A stretch of 64,000 nt of DNA from Saccharina japonica (Eukaryota; Sar; Phaeophyceae; Laminariales; Laminariaceae). Location of the stretch: contig MEHQ01001874.1 of the NCBI GenBank assembly GCA_008828725.1, positions 62,001 to 126,000 on the forward strand. Reading direction: 5' to 3'. Under the pieces are notes generated by a model. It did not search any database and was not told the DNA's origin. It saw nothing but the letters and a program-made list of their open reading frames with translations. Both the position numbers and the translations under genes were made by a program. Position 1 is the stretch's first letter. The number at the start of each line of letters is the position of its first letter. This document shows, in pieces, positions 1 to 12,941 of this stretch.

Positions 1-487
1 ACACTCCAAACAATATACTGCTATACCCCTGCAGCCTAAAACCCACACGGCAACAAATCGCCATGAAATTTTGCACACAAGAATGCCTCAACATCAAAAC
101 CCCTTGGAAGAACTACATGCCTCTCACAGAACACGACGGTTCAAACACCTGCCGAAGTGAGCGAACGTCAGGCACTCTGTGGTAACGGAGATATCAAAGC
201 CCACGACACTCAACGCAGATTGAATTGCCCACGAGCCAACACTGCCTAGAAAATGATATAGATGATGGAAGATCGCAGTCGGCCTGGTATAAGATAATCG
301 TAAATACGTGCAGTTGTTCGCTCCTTTTACACGACCGGAAGTGGAATATAAGGGACCTCAAGGTTATACGCACCGTTTTAGCGTACGTTTTACTTCGTAT
401 AAACGGCCGGTGCCAACTCCGATATACCTGGTATGGCGTCTGTACATATATGTGGGACCTCCAACCCTATATACAGGGTATACGAGT
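1..487. other. No gene recognised
   Basis: AT-rich sequence with short frames only. I see no splice-consistent exon or transposon end here. Confidence 0.5.
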
Positions 488-726
488 CATCCCACGGTAG
501 GGGCGCAGCAGAATTTTCTGAGCTCCTCACATGAGGAACTCAATATCTCACCCGAAACATGGCTTCGGAAACATTCGCTCGCGCAACCCGAACGAAAGTT
601 CCAATGCGGTAGTCCAAAATCAAATATACCAATAGAATCATAATAGTACCCGGTGGTTACTGACGTGAGGAGCACAACTGGTCAGAAAATATCGAGCCTA
701 AAAGTGGTACCCCTACCGTGGGATTG
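488..726 (+). mobile_element. Family-B MITE
   Basis: Inverted ends ATCCCACGGTAGGGG and CCCCTACCGTGGGAT. Interior TTCTGAGCTCCTCACATGAG, CTCACCCGAAACATGGCTTC and CCGGTGGTTACT. Closely matches 22979-23224. Confidence 0.7.
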
Positions 727-1095
727 CTCATACGTGTTGGAGTAAATACGTATTGCTTGTTAGCATATGGACCTTGAGATCCATACGTACATATTGTGAT
801 GTGCAGTCACTACGCACTAATACGAGTATATGAGTATCTTAGTGTAGCTATTTTAGTAATTGCAATATGCGGATAGATTACAAGTTTGTCTCACTCGTAG
901 TGCGCCACATTGTACATATGTCCAAAGCATCTTCATCAGAAACAATGCTGAGAACGTTGCTAGAACGTTGCTATAACGTTGTACGTTGTAGAGAATATTA
1001 CAGGCAACATTACCGACTAGGGTAGAATGTCGCTGTCCGTAGCATGGGCATTGTACCGGGATGATCAGGTGCAGGCATCGCCCACCTTGATCGCG

Positions 1096-1172
1096 CTACT
1101 CTACTCTACTCTACTGTACTCTACTCTACTCCACTCCTCTCTTTTCTCTACTCCTCTTCTCTTCTCTTCTTC
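1096..1172 (+). repeat. CTACT/CTCTT simple repeat
   Basis: Pentamer CTACT repeated with substitutions, then a CTCTTCTCTT-type pyrimidine run. Confidence 0.7.
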
Positions 1173-1261
1173 CCTTTTGATTGATCTCCCTGGGGTCAAT
1201 CTTCTTTCCAATATGGCCAAATAAGTGCCTTTTCAAACCATGACGTTTCTTCTTATTTTCA

Positions 1262-1396
1262 CGTGATCTTCGCAGACACTTTGGTGCCACCTCTGCCATC
1301 TCTCTCCACAGAGACAGAGCCTCGACGATCTTCGCAGATACTTTGGTCTGCCATCTCTCTCCACAGAGACAGAGCCTCGACACACGCGTCATTCTT
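1262..1396 (+). repeat. Tandem duplication of about 66 bp
   Basis: GATCTTCGCAGA(C/T)ACTTTGG ... CCATCTCTCTCCACAGAGAC AGAGCCTCGAC occurs twice in a row. The end matches the hairpin repeat at 15539-15613. Confidence 0.6.
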
Positions 1397-2943
1397 TCAC
1401 TGCTGCTTGTAGCAGTGCTTTGCTGAAGTTCCGCATCAATGGAAGATTACTATGCACGTACCGGACAACGAAAAAATACGTGGTGATGACATCCGGAAGC
1501 ACGTCTCTTTGTATTAATAGATCAATAGTGAGATATCTACACGTTTTCTGCACAGGGTATTTAACAACAAATGTGGCGGAGACCAGATCCAACGAATTTG
1601 AAATGAAATCGCTGGATGGACTGTACGTGCTAGTATCGAGCTCTGAATCAAAATTATTGAAGGGCAGCGAGCTGGGGCTTAGCGTTCTTTAAAGTGACAC
1701 ACCCAGTACAACAAAAAAAATCAAAGTACGTGTAAAAGCGCGTGAAGGTATGGGCATTAACTATTCGACGCGAGACTACGATGGGAAAAAAATATCGACT
1801 CTTTTCGCGATCAACACGAAGGCATGAACTTGACACGATTTAATGTAATGATAAATACCCTGCTACGTATCCACGTATCGGCAAACATATGGATGGAAAC
1901 AGGTGGAGACGGAATATGGTGTATGTGAGCTTGAAGGTACTTGGCGGCAAAGAATATGAAATGGGGCGTGTGTAAGCTGAGCGTGTAAATGTAATAAGAC
2001 TACGTATGGAACTGCAGGGCTGTCGTTGACTGGTCGCATGCAGGAGAGAAGAGGAGAAAGAGGCTGGAACGGTTTTCGGGGCGTATTGTCTAAATGGTCT
2101 GAAGGGCTCTGAGCGTCTTCGATTCAAAGATTATCGATATGTATATATAAATATATACTGAAGCATGCAGTATATTTTCTTAAGACGGAAAGGAAACGGG
2201 CGACTAAAATATTGGCCGCGGTTCCGGTCCGATCCCTACGGCGGACATTATTGACACGAGGGAAGAGTACAGGGAATACGTGAGTCGTCAATGCAGTGTT
2301 TGCGTAAAAACAATTTAGGAAAATTACTTTTTCCAACTTTTCACCGAGGGCTGCCGAGGGCTGGAAAAAAACATGATAGTTTACGAAACAATACAGAAAT
2401 CGCTTTAGAAAAGTAACAGTCGATACCTCTCTGGGTTCGCTTTGTATGTAAACAATGTTGTTCGTCTACGAACACCGCGATAAATAGTTCACGTCTTTTC
2501 GTCTCAAGGCCCGTATCGTTTTTCTTTTGTTCGCGGGTAACCGATGAGAAACTGCATTTGCAAGCCATCTATGTAGGCCCTAGCCTTTCAGGCATGCCTG
2601 AAAAAATGCCTGAACTACTGTTTCTGAAACAGGCTTGCCTGAACTACTGTTTCTGAAACAGGCTTGCCTGAACTACTGTTTTCATCCCTATCTTGCCTAT
2701 ATTTTGCCAGGCACGCGCCAGGCACGCTTACAGGTATTTAAGGAACTCCCATATTCAGGGGAAAGGGGTTATTGTTTTAGGGCTTAGCCCACACCCACAG
2801 CGCACAGCCCATAGCTCTGATGAAGGGGACATTACGATACCAATTTATGCAACAAGCAAACCCTAACCGACCAGCACCTGGTGATCCCACATAAGACTCG
2901 GCAGCGATATATAGACTTCAGTGGTTGTCCGAGCGGCTTGCCC

Positions 2944-2982
2944 GTAGCAGCAGCAACAGCAGCAGCAGCAGCAGCAGCAGCA
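2944..2982 (+). repeat. CAG/AGC microsatellite
   Basis: About 12 AGC units with one AAC interruption, inside the 2574-3878 element. Confidence 0.8.
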
Positions 2983-3100
2983 AAGGGTTCCACATGCAGC
3001 AAAGGGTTCCACATACAGCAAAGAGTTCCTGCGTATTATATAGACTGAATCGCTCTGGCAGCGCCACTTTGCAGGCACATCTTACGTATCATACTCGTGC

Positions 3101-3269
3101 AGTACAGGACACCTAATAAGAAACAGGGAATCTAGCCCAGGCTGGATTTCTTATTTTAGCGAAGGTGCTTTCTACACTAATTTCAATATAAAGACTCCCG
3201 AATTTCTTATCCATTGAAATCTCAGGCTTTATTTCTTATTAATATGTTTCTTATCAGGTGCCCTGTACT
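3101..3269 (+). mobile_element. Family-C MITE, first of a pair
   Basis: Ends AGTACAGGACACCTAATAAG and TTATCAGGTGCCCTGTACT. Interior CCAGGCTGGATTTCTTATTT, TTTCTACACTAATTTCA and GACTCCCGAATTTCTTATCC. Inside the 2574-3878 element. Confidence 0.7.
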
Positions 3270-3299
3270 GTACTACGTCTTGTACTGTAACAGTAGTAC

Positions 3300-3477
3300 A
3301 GTACAGGACACCTGATAAGAAACAGGAAATATGGTCCAGGCTGGATTTCTTATTTGAGATAGGGTGATTTCTACACTACAGTAATTTCAAGTTAAAACGA
3401 CTCCCGAGTTTAATATTTCCCTCTAAATCTCAACCTGGAATTCTTATCAGCCTGTTTCATCTTAGGGGTCCTGTACT
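3300..3477 (+). mobile_element. Family-C MITE, second of a pair
   Basis: Ends AGTACAGGACACCTGATAAG and CTTAGGGGTCCTGTACT; interior as in 3101-3269. The pair is separated by only 30 bp of end-like sequence. Confidence 0.7.
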
Positions 3478-3994
3478 GCAGTCAGCGAGCATTCAGCGCG
3501 TTGGACAGTGCGGGGTGCGGGGTGGGGCATGGCCGGCATTTTCGTTTCGGCATTTTACCTCTTGAAACCAAACTACTTGAAATTAGTGCAGGATTTGCGT
3601 TGGGGCGCTGACCAAGTTTCAGGCATTATTTCAGGCAATTTGCTCATTTACACAAAACTACTTGGAATTAGTATAGCGTTTGTCTTGGGGCGCCGAAAAT
3701 ATTTCAGGCACGTCTCAGGCATTGTTTCAGGCAAATGCCTGAAATAGATATTAATAGGCACATTCAGGCACGTCTTGCATATGCCTATATGTTTACCTAT
3801 CTAAAACAATTCGCCTGCGGCGTGACTATCTCCGCATGCCTGAAAGCACCTTAGGCGTGCCTGAAAGGCTAGGGCCTACATCTACTATGCCGTATCGCAA
3901 ACCAAAATAACAAATGATCACCCAAAAAAACAAAAAAAAATGCAATGTAGCATAGATGCATGGATAATGAATCATTTCCACAGGACCATTATGT

Positions 3995-4300
3995 TTCCAT
4001 CCCATTTATTGTTTTCGCCATTCATGTCTTCCTTTCTATTATTTTGGTAGTCGTACATTTTATCCGGGCTCCCAAAGTAGGCTCTTCTTCCTCTTGCCCC
4101 CATGGGCACGTGGCTTGTACTTATATCCCGAGAAACGTTCCCCACATACTTCGCTCGTCCACTAGCGTCGAAGGTTGAACACGCGCCAGGCATCTTCTAC
4201 GTTGAAGTATAGAACCCCCCAACCCGCGAGAGTTCGAAATTCTGAGCTTAAACCTTATTAGTGCACGAGGCTCACCACTAGACCATCGGGGTGGTATCGG
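3995..4300 (-). mobile_element. tRNA-derived SINE, copy 1
   Basis: On the minus strand the head reads TGGTCTAGTGGTGAGCC (A box) and, about 50 bp on, TTTCGAACTC (decayed B box). The body shares AAGTAGGCTC and the CCATCCCATTTATT..TTCGCC end with the other three copies. The most diverged of the four. Confidence 0.6.
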
Positions 4301-4392
4301 TATAGCGTATTGGTATACTGCCATCAAGCAATAAGCACCGTAACCTTACGGTGCAAGCTCGCTCGGCGCCGGACCATGAACATTCGCCACAA

Positions 4393-4654
4393 GACGCATG
4401 CTACGATGTAGGTGCACCTTGTTTTTGCCTTCTAAGGGTGGTTACTTGAAGAGCTTTACACCTCACCCCAAAATGATTTTGGCGGAAATTAAAAGGTTCA
4501 TCCGATTGAAAATCCCATGACCGAAGCAAAAAAGGAACAAATATTGCAACAAGAATAATGACAATAATGACAGTCCGCCATTTTTAGGTTAAGGAACTCG
4601 ATAATTCAGAAATAATTTCGGCCAAAACCTGCTATCTCTATCGTAGCACGCGTC
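4393..4654 (+). mobile_element. Family-A MITE
   Basis: Left end GACGCATGCTACGATGTAGG and right end CTCTATCGTAGCACGCGTC are inverted repeats. ACAA flanks both sides (4389-4392, 4655-4658). The interior shows the family blocks GGTGGTTACTTGAAGAGCT and TTTTAGGTTAAGGAACTCGA. Confidence 0.7.
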
Positions 4655-5787
4655 ACAAATAACCACACGGCATTATCGGACCGCCCGTGATACTGCAGTA
4701 GCAGCCGTGGCCGGATAGAAAAATGCATGTTTCACATGCCACATGTTGCGTAAGGGTCGACCAATGCCACACGAGAACACCGCATGCAGAACAGTTGGCT
4801 CCGATCAGGCATGGGTACTGGTTGGATGGCGGATCGACTGAACCGTAAAACGCCGCTCGTCCGCGACAGCAGGAGTCCCTCATTAAGGCGGTGGTGTGCC
4901 GAGCAATATGACCGCCTTGTAGAGGGAAGCCGCCTTATTCATTCCAGGTTACGAGTGCAATTCCCCGGTCGCGCCAACCGAGTTTGACCGCCTTATATCG
5001 GGATACCGCTATACTTAGACCGCCTTATTGTGGGACCCCCACTGTACTCCATAGACTAGTTCATACTTTGGGCATCCATGGGCTTGAAGGCGGTCGTCAT
5101 GTTTGGGTTACAGTTAGTCTCGATGCGCAGCGTTGCTTGTCGAGAAGGGGGTTGCTACTGTGTTGGGTAAGGACCGTCACTTCGATTGGTCAAAAACACG
5201 CAAACCTATTCATTACTGCGGCAATTGTAATATTTCGCCACCCAAGCAGGCATGCCATCTTTGTGTGGCTGATCTTGGGATCCTCATGATATGCCATCGT
5301 GTACGGTATGCGACATCTGATGAAGATTCAGGAGGTTATCTTTTCAGGCTGATATTTTTTAATACCAGGCCTTATATTTGAGGAAGTACTCGCACAGAAA
5401 CATTACTCTAAATATATTTAGCGCTCAAGACCATATGCTCCAAATTAACGTCAGCATATATACGGTGATACCCTTCGTTGTATGAGAGGTTCTTCGCTGT
5501 TGTCGCGATCTACAGCATAACACATTGTAGAGCCTTGAGCGAGCATATAACCTTATCTGAACATTGATGCCATCGCACCGCGCGTTTGTTCAGGTGCGGC
5601 CCACCTTCATATTCTGGAGTTCAAGGGATGAGGGAAACGATCGCTGAGGATAATTATTAGGGGAATTCATTGATGCCACATAATCCCTTCAGGTCCGCAC
5701 TTTTGTATTCGGCACAAGTTGTATGGGAAAAAGAATCTAGATATATATATGATTGCGTGTTACGATCGACATAGCACTGTTTGGCTG

Positions 5788-6008
5788 AATTAATTTCCGA
5801 ATGATCGAGCTCCTTAACCCAAAATCGTCGGACTTTGATCATTATGTTGTTGCAATGTGTTTCCTTGCTTGCTGCGGCCATGGGGTGTTCAATCGGATAG
5901 CACTTTTTCTTTCCTCCCTTAATGATCACTTTGGGGTGAGGTGTAGAGCTCTTCAAGTTACCACCCTTATAAGGCAAAAACATGGTGCACCTTTATCGCA
6001 GCATGCGT
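5788..6008 (-). mobile_element. Family-A MITE, eroded, reverse orientation
   Basis: The interior blocks appear as complements (GATCGAGCTCCTTAACCC; GGGGTGAGGTGTAGAGCTCT), ending at GTGCACCTTTATCGCAGCATGCGT. The left end is eroded. Confidence 0.55.
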
Positions 6009-6230
6009 GTATGTTCGTGTACAGTGCAGTACTGAAAGGGTCGATACTGTGCTTTCACCATGCCGCCCACCTTGGGCGTATAAAATCAGCCCAGGCGAGC
6101 TCTGTAGACTATATGTTAGAACTTAAACTACAGTAGTAGTTGCACCAAACAAATCAATGTCGAGGTACGTAATACCCCACTGAGCGCACGTACTATGATT
6201 GATTAGGTGTTGCCTACGCACCTTAAACCT

Positions 6231-6390
6231 GTAGGTGACCGGACGTAACCTATTACGACGACAAATATCGATGCCACTGGTCGATTACAACACAATACTC
6301 GTTTGTTCGTAGTAGGTGACCGGACGTAACCTATTGCGACGACAAATATCGATGCCACTGGTCGATTACAACACAACACTCGTTTGTTCG
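6231..6390 (+). repeat. Tandem duplication of about 80 bp
   Basis: GTAGGTGACCGGACGTAACC through CACTCGTTTGTTCG is present twice in a row (from 6231 and from 6312) with only a few differences, so it is recent. No element ends recognised. Confidence 0.75.
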
Positions 6391-7907
6391 AAGTCTGAAA
6401 CAGAGTCATACACAAAAATGGCTGTCCCCGGGTAGGCGACATACAAACGAACTTCAACAATATCGAAGAATACGTCTGGAACCAACTGTAGATGGCGCAG
6501 CCAGTGCTGTGCACACAATCAGCAGCCAGTATACCGAGATCTCTCGAAATACGGTTGATACGATGAAGGGTTAGGGATAGCGGGCGAGGTCGTTGCTTCT
6601 AGCGAAGGGTCAGGCCCGTACATACTTCGTATAGAGGTTCTCCCGCCAGAGGTGATAAGTGGTGTTTGTTTGTAGTTTTTGTGTCAAGTTTCCTTTTCAA
6701 CCCAGGTAAACGTGGCTCGGAGTATGTACTGGACGATAGATACAATACCTCTTTCATCTCGAGCAAGTGTATCGTATCTCCGCTCTTCTCTCCTTCGTGG
6801 GAAGTTATATTTTAAGTGTGTGTACGAGCAGGTTCCTGCAGCGAACGAAGCACTTTCGGTTGTGAAACTTCGCGCCAGGGCTTTTGACAGCTGAAGAGTA
6901 TTTTGGCCCTGATTCTAGGCCGTGGCAATGTCATCAAACCAATGCCTGGGACGCACCTGGTGCGTACATGTGGACTTTTGCTGCCTTCCGGTATTAAGGC
7001 ATAATTTCGTGGGGGTTAGGGATTCTGCGGCAACGGTGACCTTGACTGACGCACCAAAAAGAAAAAGGAAAAAAAAAGTGTCGTTTCGGATGTTGTCATG
7101 AAGAATACCCGTATCAATTCATCGGTCTAGTAGTGCGCTTAATGTAGTATCACCTTACCGCCCTCGAAATATGATGGTGTCTTCGACGTCCTCATCTTGT
7201 GAATGTGCTCATTTCTAAACGTTGGTGTCAAATGGCTCGACATCGTTAAAAGAAAGGTGTTCGTCCGATCGAGCGAATTGTTTTTCATGGGCTTGGTAGG
7301 GGGGTGCTAGTTGTCTTGATGGCACCAGGTCATTAATTTGGGTTTTTCTGACAAGCAACGACGTTTCTACAGGACATGTTTGGGTATCCAGTCCAATGAC
7401 ACTGATTGGTGCTCTTTCGAATACTCTCACGAGTATACACAAGCGTTTCTGCACTAAACTGTAGTAACGGTAGTAGGTACATCTTGGGTACATATCAAAA
7501 GTTTTCGTAACATTCTCTCACGTCGCGTTGTTACACTCTACCCAGTGATACTCGGTTAAACGAGTGTCGCCCAGCAGCCAATTTTGACAATGTAAGCGAG
7601 AGATGCCCATCATCGGCAACATCATCAAAAACCGAAAATTACATGCGCCACTGATGTCCTACGTCCGCTTCATTTTCCGTCCATAACAACCATCCCCTTC
7701 AAATGTGCCATGCACCACTCTTTGAAAATTTTACTGGTTTTACTTTACGCGACCCAGTCGATCTAGAGACTTGCCATTAACAACACCAAAGCACTGATCG
7801 CGGCTGGCAGATGGTTCGGGCTCGGGTTGATGTTGAGATCTGTTGGTTTTCTTTAAAAGGGCCAAGTATATTGGTAGCTGTAGAGTAGTGTTGGTGTTAC
7901 GGGAGAC

Positions 7908-8168
7908 CACGAATGCTACGGTAGAGGTGCACCTGCATACAGGCCATTTTCTGAGGGTGGTCACTTGAGGGGCTCTATTCCTCACCCCGAAACAGTGTGT
8001 TGGAGGAAAATAATCATGCATGCTATATACCCGATAGGCGATCTAAAGGCCTGAGTACACACTATAAAACAAATTGAAACAAATTGATGGAATTTTCGAC
8101 GATATTCCCATCTGCGAGAAAACATTCCAGTCAAAAGGGCTACTCGTACCTCTACCGTAGTACGCGTC
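7908..8168 (+). mobile_element. Family-A MITE
   Basis: Ends CACGAATGCTACGGTAGAGG and CCTCTACCGTAGTACGCGTC, with AGAC on both sides (7904-7907, 8169-8172). The interior has GAGGGTGGTCACTTGAGGGG and a decayed GATCATTCAG-type block. Confidence 0.7.
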
Positions 8169-8217
8169 AGACCATAGTAAGCAGGGCCTACGGTGCACAT
8201 AAAAACCCATATATTTA

Positions 8218-8690
<473 letters not shown>

Positions 8691-10164
8691 ATAATATTAC
8701 TACTGAAACTACCTTTAAGCAACGACAAAATAACCGACGCTTGCGAATATACGTTTCGCTCTTCTTGCTGTATGAACACGAAACCGCAGTATAACCGTCG
8801 GCAACACTGACTGCCCCCACAACCTCTTGCTCTCTCACCTCCCCAGTGCAAACCGTGTACGGTGCCCCGTTCCCTTGTACAGATATGTAGACTCCTCGCT
8901 GTGTCGCCGTCAGTATATACCACAGCACGCTGTAGCAGCAGTCTTAGAAGTGAACCGAGAAAAGAATACCGAAGAGGCTATGGTGTGTGCGCGGTGTGCT
9001 AACTAGTGGTTGTGTCCCCTGGGGTATTCAAATACGGGGGAGAACAGTTACATACTACGAGTACAGTAGTTCAGCGAAAAGACACTACATTTCAGCTGGA
9101 AAAAGATTAGAAAACCCTACTGTTATTTCGAATGTGACTGGAAGTGGCTTGTCTTCAAACCGTAAAGACCATCCCACTTGCTCTATTTTCAACCTCCCCT
9201 TGGTGTTGAACAACTGGAATTATAGCGATTCGATCATTGACTGGTTCCAACATCAGTATAAGCATGCCGGCAGGGTTTTATGGGTATACCCCGTCCGCTC
9301 AATAGAGCGGGTTCACTACCTCGATTTGAGTCGATTACCAGTGACAGGTGTGCACTCGGATGTGTAAATATGTTTAGAAATGTCAACGACAAGCACATCC
9401 ACGAGAGAACACTGCTGTGGTGAAAAGAGAAATGCGACCCTGCAAATTGCGTTAAGGGAACGCAAGATTACCCAGCGGTGCGTTTCGTCAGATACGCGCG
9501 CGTAGGCGTTTCGGCAGGGTTTACCGTAGATACGATTTGAAAACAAAGTAAGGGATTCGCAACCACGATCCCTATTTTGGGATTATTGATGCAAATTAAA
9601 CAGCAATAAAAAACTTTTACAAGGCCACGTTTGTTTGCCCTTTGTTGGGCGCAACAACTTACTTCCTATACGTACGCATTGGGAACGTACTTTGTTTTTG
9701 GTTCCGGCGCATCTTCCACGGCGTTGCTAAACGGGATATCTCCCCCGCTTGTAGAACGCCACGAGTTTTGTCAAAGAAATTTCTTCGTGGGTGAAAGGGA
9801 TTTGTTGTAGCTATCGTACGATGTTCCCGCGCGCGTGAAAGGGATTTGTTTTGCGATTTGTTGCTAGTTTTGGAGCTACTATCCCGTAACCGTGAAGACA
9901 CGAACACACGTTTTTTCTTGCTGGGTTCGACTACTGCCTCGAGCACCTGACACTCTCACACACCCAATACCGAGCATCCTTCGATTGAACGAGCCTTAGT
10001 TTCGTCTGAGGAGCGGCAGCTGTGTCGGCAGATGAAGTGCAAACGTTCAGATGCGGATTCTAATGTTGCGACATTTTGGACGCCACAATTTTGGGACCAA
10101 TTCCGACCACTCTAACATTTCCAAGTCACGGTGTGACCCTCTGTTGAGAACCTAGGGAGGGGCA
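8691..10164. other. No gene recognised
   Basis: A 126-codon + strand frame at 8987-9367 has no recognisable domain and is about the length expected by chance. A basic 95-codon minus-strand frame at 9659-9946 is equally unsupported. Confidence 0.45.
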
Positions 10165-10302
10165 ATGTCGAGATACGCATGCGCTGCTGCTATTATATTG
10201 TGTCTCTGGGCACCGTCCACCCCCGGTAGCCAGGGACCGGCTGAAGATGCAAACGCAGCGTGTCGAAATCTCGGGACCGACTACTATTGTAAAACACTAT
10301 AG
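10165..10302 (+). CDS. Small secreted peptide candidate, 45 aa
   Basis: The frame MSRYACAAAIILCLWAPSTP begins with a textbook short signal peptide, then GSQGPAEDANAACRNLGTDY and a last YCKTL before TAG. The AEDANAAC..DYYC part resembles the start of the mature protein at 60576 (NLMDACATEIYSC). Two readings fit. It may be a genuine short secreted peptide, or it may be the first exon or truncated copy of a longer Cys-rich protein. No downstream exon was identified. Confidence 0.4.
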   Translation: MSRYACAAAIILCLWAPSTPGSQGPAEDANAACRNLGTDYYCKTL

Positions 10303-11600
10303 ACTCTACTGTGGACGCGCGCGGAAGCACAGGGACAGGAGTACGCTATAAAATGAAAACATGGCCTTGAAGGCAATATAAGTACACCACCTTCACCGGC
10401 AGTTCGGGGACCTCGTGACTTGTAAACATTTTTCAGTGTCTATCGAAGCATTTAGTTGTTCGAGACCCAGCGGTTCGCACTCTAAATCGCACGTACCGCT
10501 CAAATATGAGATTTGGCATTTCCTGCACTTAAAGATCGGGTAGAGGCTTTCGGCGTACAGGTCATTAGGCAAGAGTATAACATATGTGGGAAAACAGTCC
10601 GATATTGTACAAACAGTACTGGACTCGGCATGAGCTAAGAATTTGAGATTTTATATTTCCAGGCTACTTGTTAGCTTTATTTACGAATGTTCAGCTATGC
10701 AGTGTCGGAATTCCGCGATAAACGCTACTCTACATGCTACGGGTCAACCCCTTAAGAACTGATTCCACGTATTTAGGGACAAAATACTTGGAATTACAGT
10801 AGTGTGAGATGCTTTTTTTAGTTTGGAATTGGTCAAGAAGTAGGCAATAGCAGCCTACCTAGTGTTGTCATCAATATTCAGTAGCAGCTACATAGTCTGA
10901 GGACTTCCCGTTCAGTAGAGACTGGAGTAGTGTATCGTAGCAGCAGCGGCAGTGTTCCTGTAGCTATATGATACGTCTAGTAAAAAACAGCAGCGATGGA
11001 ATCAGTGGCTGTTCAGTACAGAAAGTAACCCTACACTTTATCTACAAGGAAAGGGGAGTTGTTTTGAAACTATGGAGTAATATCGCACGGTTCAGATACC
11101 AACACGAAGCTTGTTCTTTGTTGCAGCTTTCAATAACCGTTCTTGGCATTCTCGATGCTGCAACCGTTTTGAGCGCAAAGGGGTGATTACAATACACATA
11201 TATATCAACATCGTGTTTGTGTTTCTCATTCCAAACCCTATTTCATATAATGTCGTGTCGTTCACATATCATATCGTACCATGGCATATCATTATAAAAC
11301 CTGATATCGACCTCTAGAAGCAGTAGCCGCAGCTGCACCGTCGTTTTAATCGGATTCAGTTTATTGTGGTTTTCATCCAAATTGCTATGATGAGATGATC
11401 TCCATCGTATACCTGGTACAAACCTACCATGCTCTTTCTTTGGTTCGCGTATATGTACGTATCATACCCGGCATGATTATATTTACATTGGCCCTTACTG
11501 AAATTATAGACTTCTGTATACATACACAGCTGGTAATAACTTATAGGCAAGGGTTTTGGGGCAAGACATAGGGCAAATTCCATTGCAGTACGAGAGACAG
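10303..11600. other. No gene recognised
   Basis: AT-rich sequence downstream of the small secreted peptide candidate. No exon in a matching frame was found that would extend it. Confidence 0.45.
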
Positions 11601-11609
11601 GGTTGTGAA

Positions 11610-12561
11610 CAGTGTTGTGAACCGATAACCGAAAGTCGGTTTTTTTGGTCGTTTTTTTTCGGTTTTTCCCGACCGAAAACCGACTTTTTTTTCGGTTTTT
11701 CGGTTGGAAAAAATAACCGAAACCGAAAAACCGACTCGGTTTTTTTCGGTCGGTTTTTTTTTTCCCCGTCCCCTAAGTCAATAACGCCTACATATCTACA
11801 TAGAAACCCCGTTATGTATGGACATCTGATACGCACACATCACCCAGCACATAGCACACAGCCCGCAGCAGCAGCAACAGCAGTCGCACAGGGCACGGGG
11901 TACAGCGGTACAGGGTACAGCAGTGCGTCGCGAGATTGCGAAGGATAGCCATGTCCGGTTCAGGCGGCAGTGCTGACTCTGACCTTGTGCCGGAGGCAGA
12001 AGCGGGTGCAGGCAAAGGGGAGGTGGAAGTGGAGAGCTCGGACGATGATACCGTGAAGGTTGTGAGCAAGCCTCTCGGTGGTCGAGTTGCAGCGTCAAAG
12101 GCGGCGGCAGGCTTCGTGACCTGCAGACAGTCGAACTGTGTTCTTTACAAGAAACACGGCTGGCTCCGCCATGTCGACAAGGATCGAGCTCTGTGCCCGA
12201 CCTGCGCCATTCCTGTGCCGTGCAAAAACACTGCTGTACCTGTAGCTATTGTCGGCTGCAGATTATAAATATGCATGTCGTCCTGTACCGTGTGTGTGTG
12301 GCGCAGCAGACGCAGGTACTGCAGGAGGGCCACTTGACACCATACCGTCACATTATGCCAACACATGCGCACCGAACCCTTTGAAATGTAGACCAATTGG
12401 CTAGTTTAGTCGGGAAACCGACCGAAAAACCGACCGAAAAAATTCGGTTTCGGTTTCGTTTTTTTTCGGTTTAAAAAAAAAAACGACCGAAACCGACCGA
12501 CTTTTCGGCGAGAAACCGAAAAACCGACCGAGTCCATTTTCATTTTCGGTTCACAACACTG
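11610..12561. mobile_element. hAT-like element, AACCGA-motif family, nested in an older relative
   Basis: Perfect 16-bp TIR CAGTGTTGTGAACCGA (11610-11625; inverted 12546-12561) and a perfect 8-bp TSD, GTTGTGAA (11602-11609 and 12562-12569). Both arms consist of AACCGAAAAACCGA-type repeats. Removing the element plus one TSD restores CAGGGTTGTGAACCG, itself a variant of the TIR. A further AACCGA-rich remnant follows to about 12715. The element therefore landed in the end of an older family member. It carries a short open frame (11951-12268). Confidence 0.88.
11951..12268 (+). pseudogene. Truncated ORF in the 11610 element, possible transposase N-terminus
   Basis: The frame starts MSGSGGSADSDLVPEAEAG and runs for 105 codons. 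It has an acidic Ser/Glu-rich head followed by a basic Cys/His-containing part (TCRQSNC, HGWLRHVDK, CPTCAIPVPC). An acidic leader before a zinc-binding segment recalls the BED-finger start of hAT transposases, but the canonical CxxC..HxxxH spacing is not clear. The catalytic and dimerisation regions are absent. Treated as a remnant. Confidence 0.35.
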
Positions 12562-12715
12562 GTTGTGAACCGTAATTGAAAAAGCGACTCGGTCGGTTTT
12601 TCGGTTTTCCGCAAAAAGTCTGTCGCTTTCGGTCTGATTTAAAAAAAAAACGAAAAAAAAAAACGAAACCGAAACGGAGCACTTCTCAGTATAGGTTTCT
12701 CGGTCGGTTTCTCGA
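12562..12715. mobile_element. Remnant of an older AACCGA-motif element
   Basis: Sequence beginning GTTGTGAACCG and continuing with CGGTCGGTTTTTCGG repeats ends near 12715. With 11601-11609 it forms the broken left end of a copy that was the target of the 11610-12561 insertion. Confidence 0.55.
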
Positions 12716-12941
12716 CGACCCCAGCTATATGAAGACAGCATTTCAATTGATTCCGTTCGCAGGTATAAGGGTTGTTGGTACGTATCGCATGTGACGGCGA
12801 CCGAATTTCTATATAAATCAAGTACGGGGTACGAGGCTAATACCTAAAAACTCCGATAAAATATTAAAAAAACGATTTTAACTAAACGGTAAATCCTATG
12901 TAAACCATTTATAGAGTACTACTACTACTGTACGTATATAG

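Larger units (their letters stand above)
727..2573. other. No gene recognised; simple repeats only
   Basis: Apart from the CTACT repeat and the 66-bp duplication, nothing identifiable. The longest frames are under 100 codons and show no signal peptide or family motif. Confidence 0.5.
2574..3878. mobile_element. hAT-like non-autonomous element, AGGC-motif family
   Basis: A perfect 20-bp TIR, TAGGCCCTAGCCTTTCAGGC, occurs at 2574-2593 and inverted at 3859-3878. Flanks CATCTATG (2566-2573) and CATCTACT (3879-3886) fit an 8-bp target duplication with 6 of 8 bases kept. The interior repeats GGCATGCCTGAAA and GCCTGAACTACTGTTTC many times near both ends. Two family-C MITEs (3101-3269, 3300-3477) and a CAG run lie inside. 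No transposase frame is visible. Confidence 0.75.
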
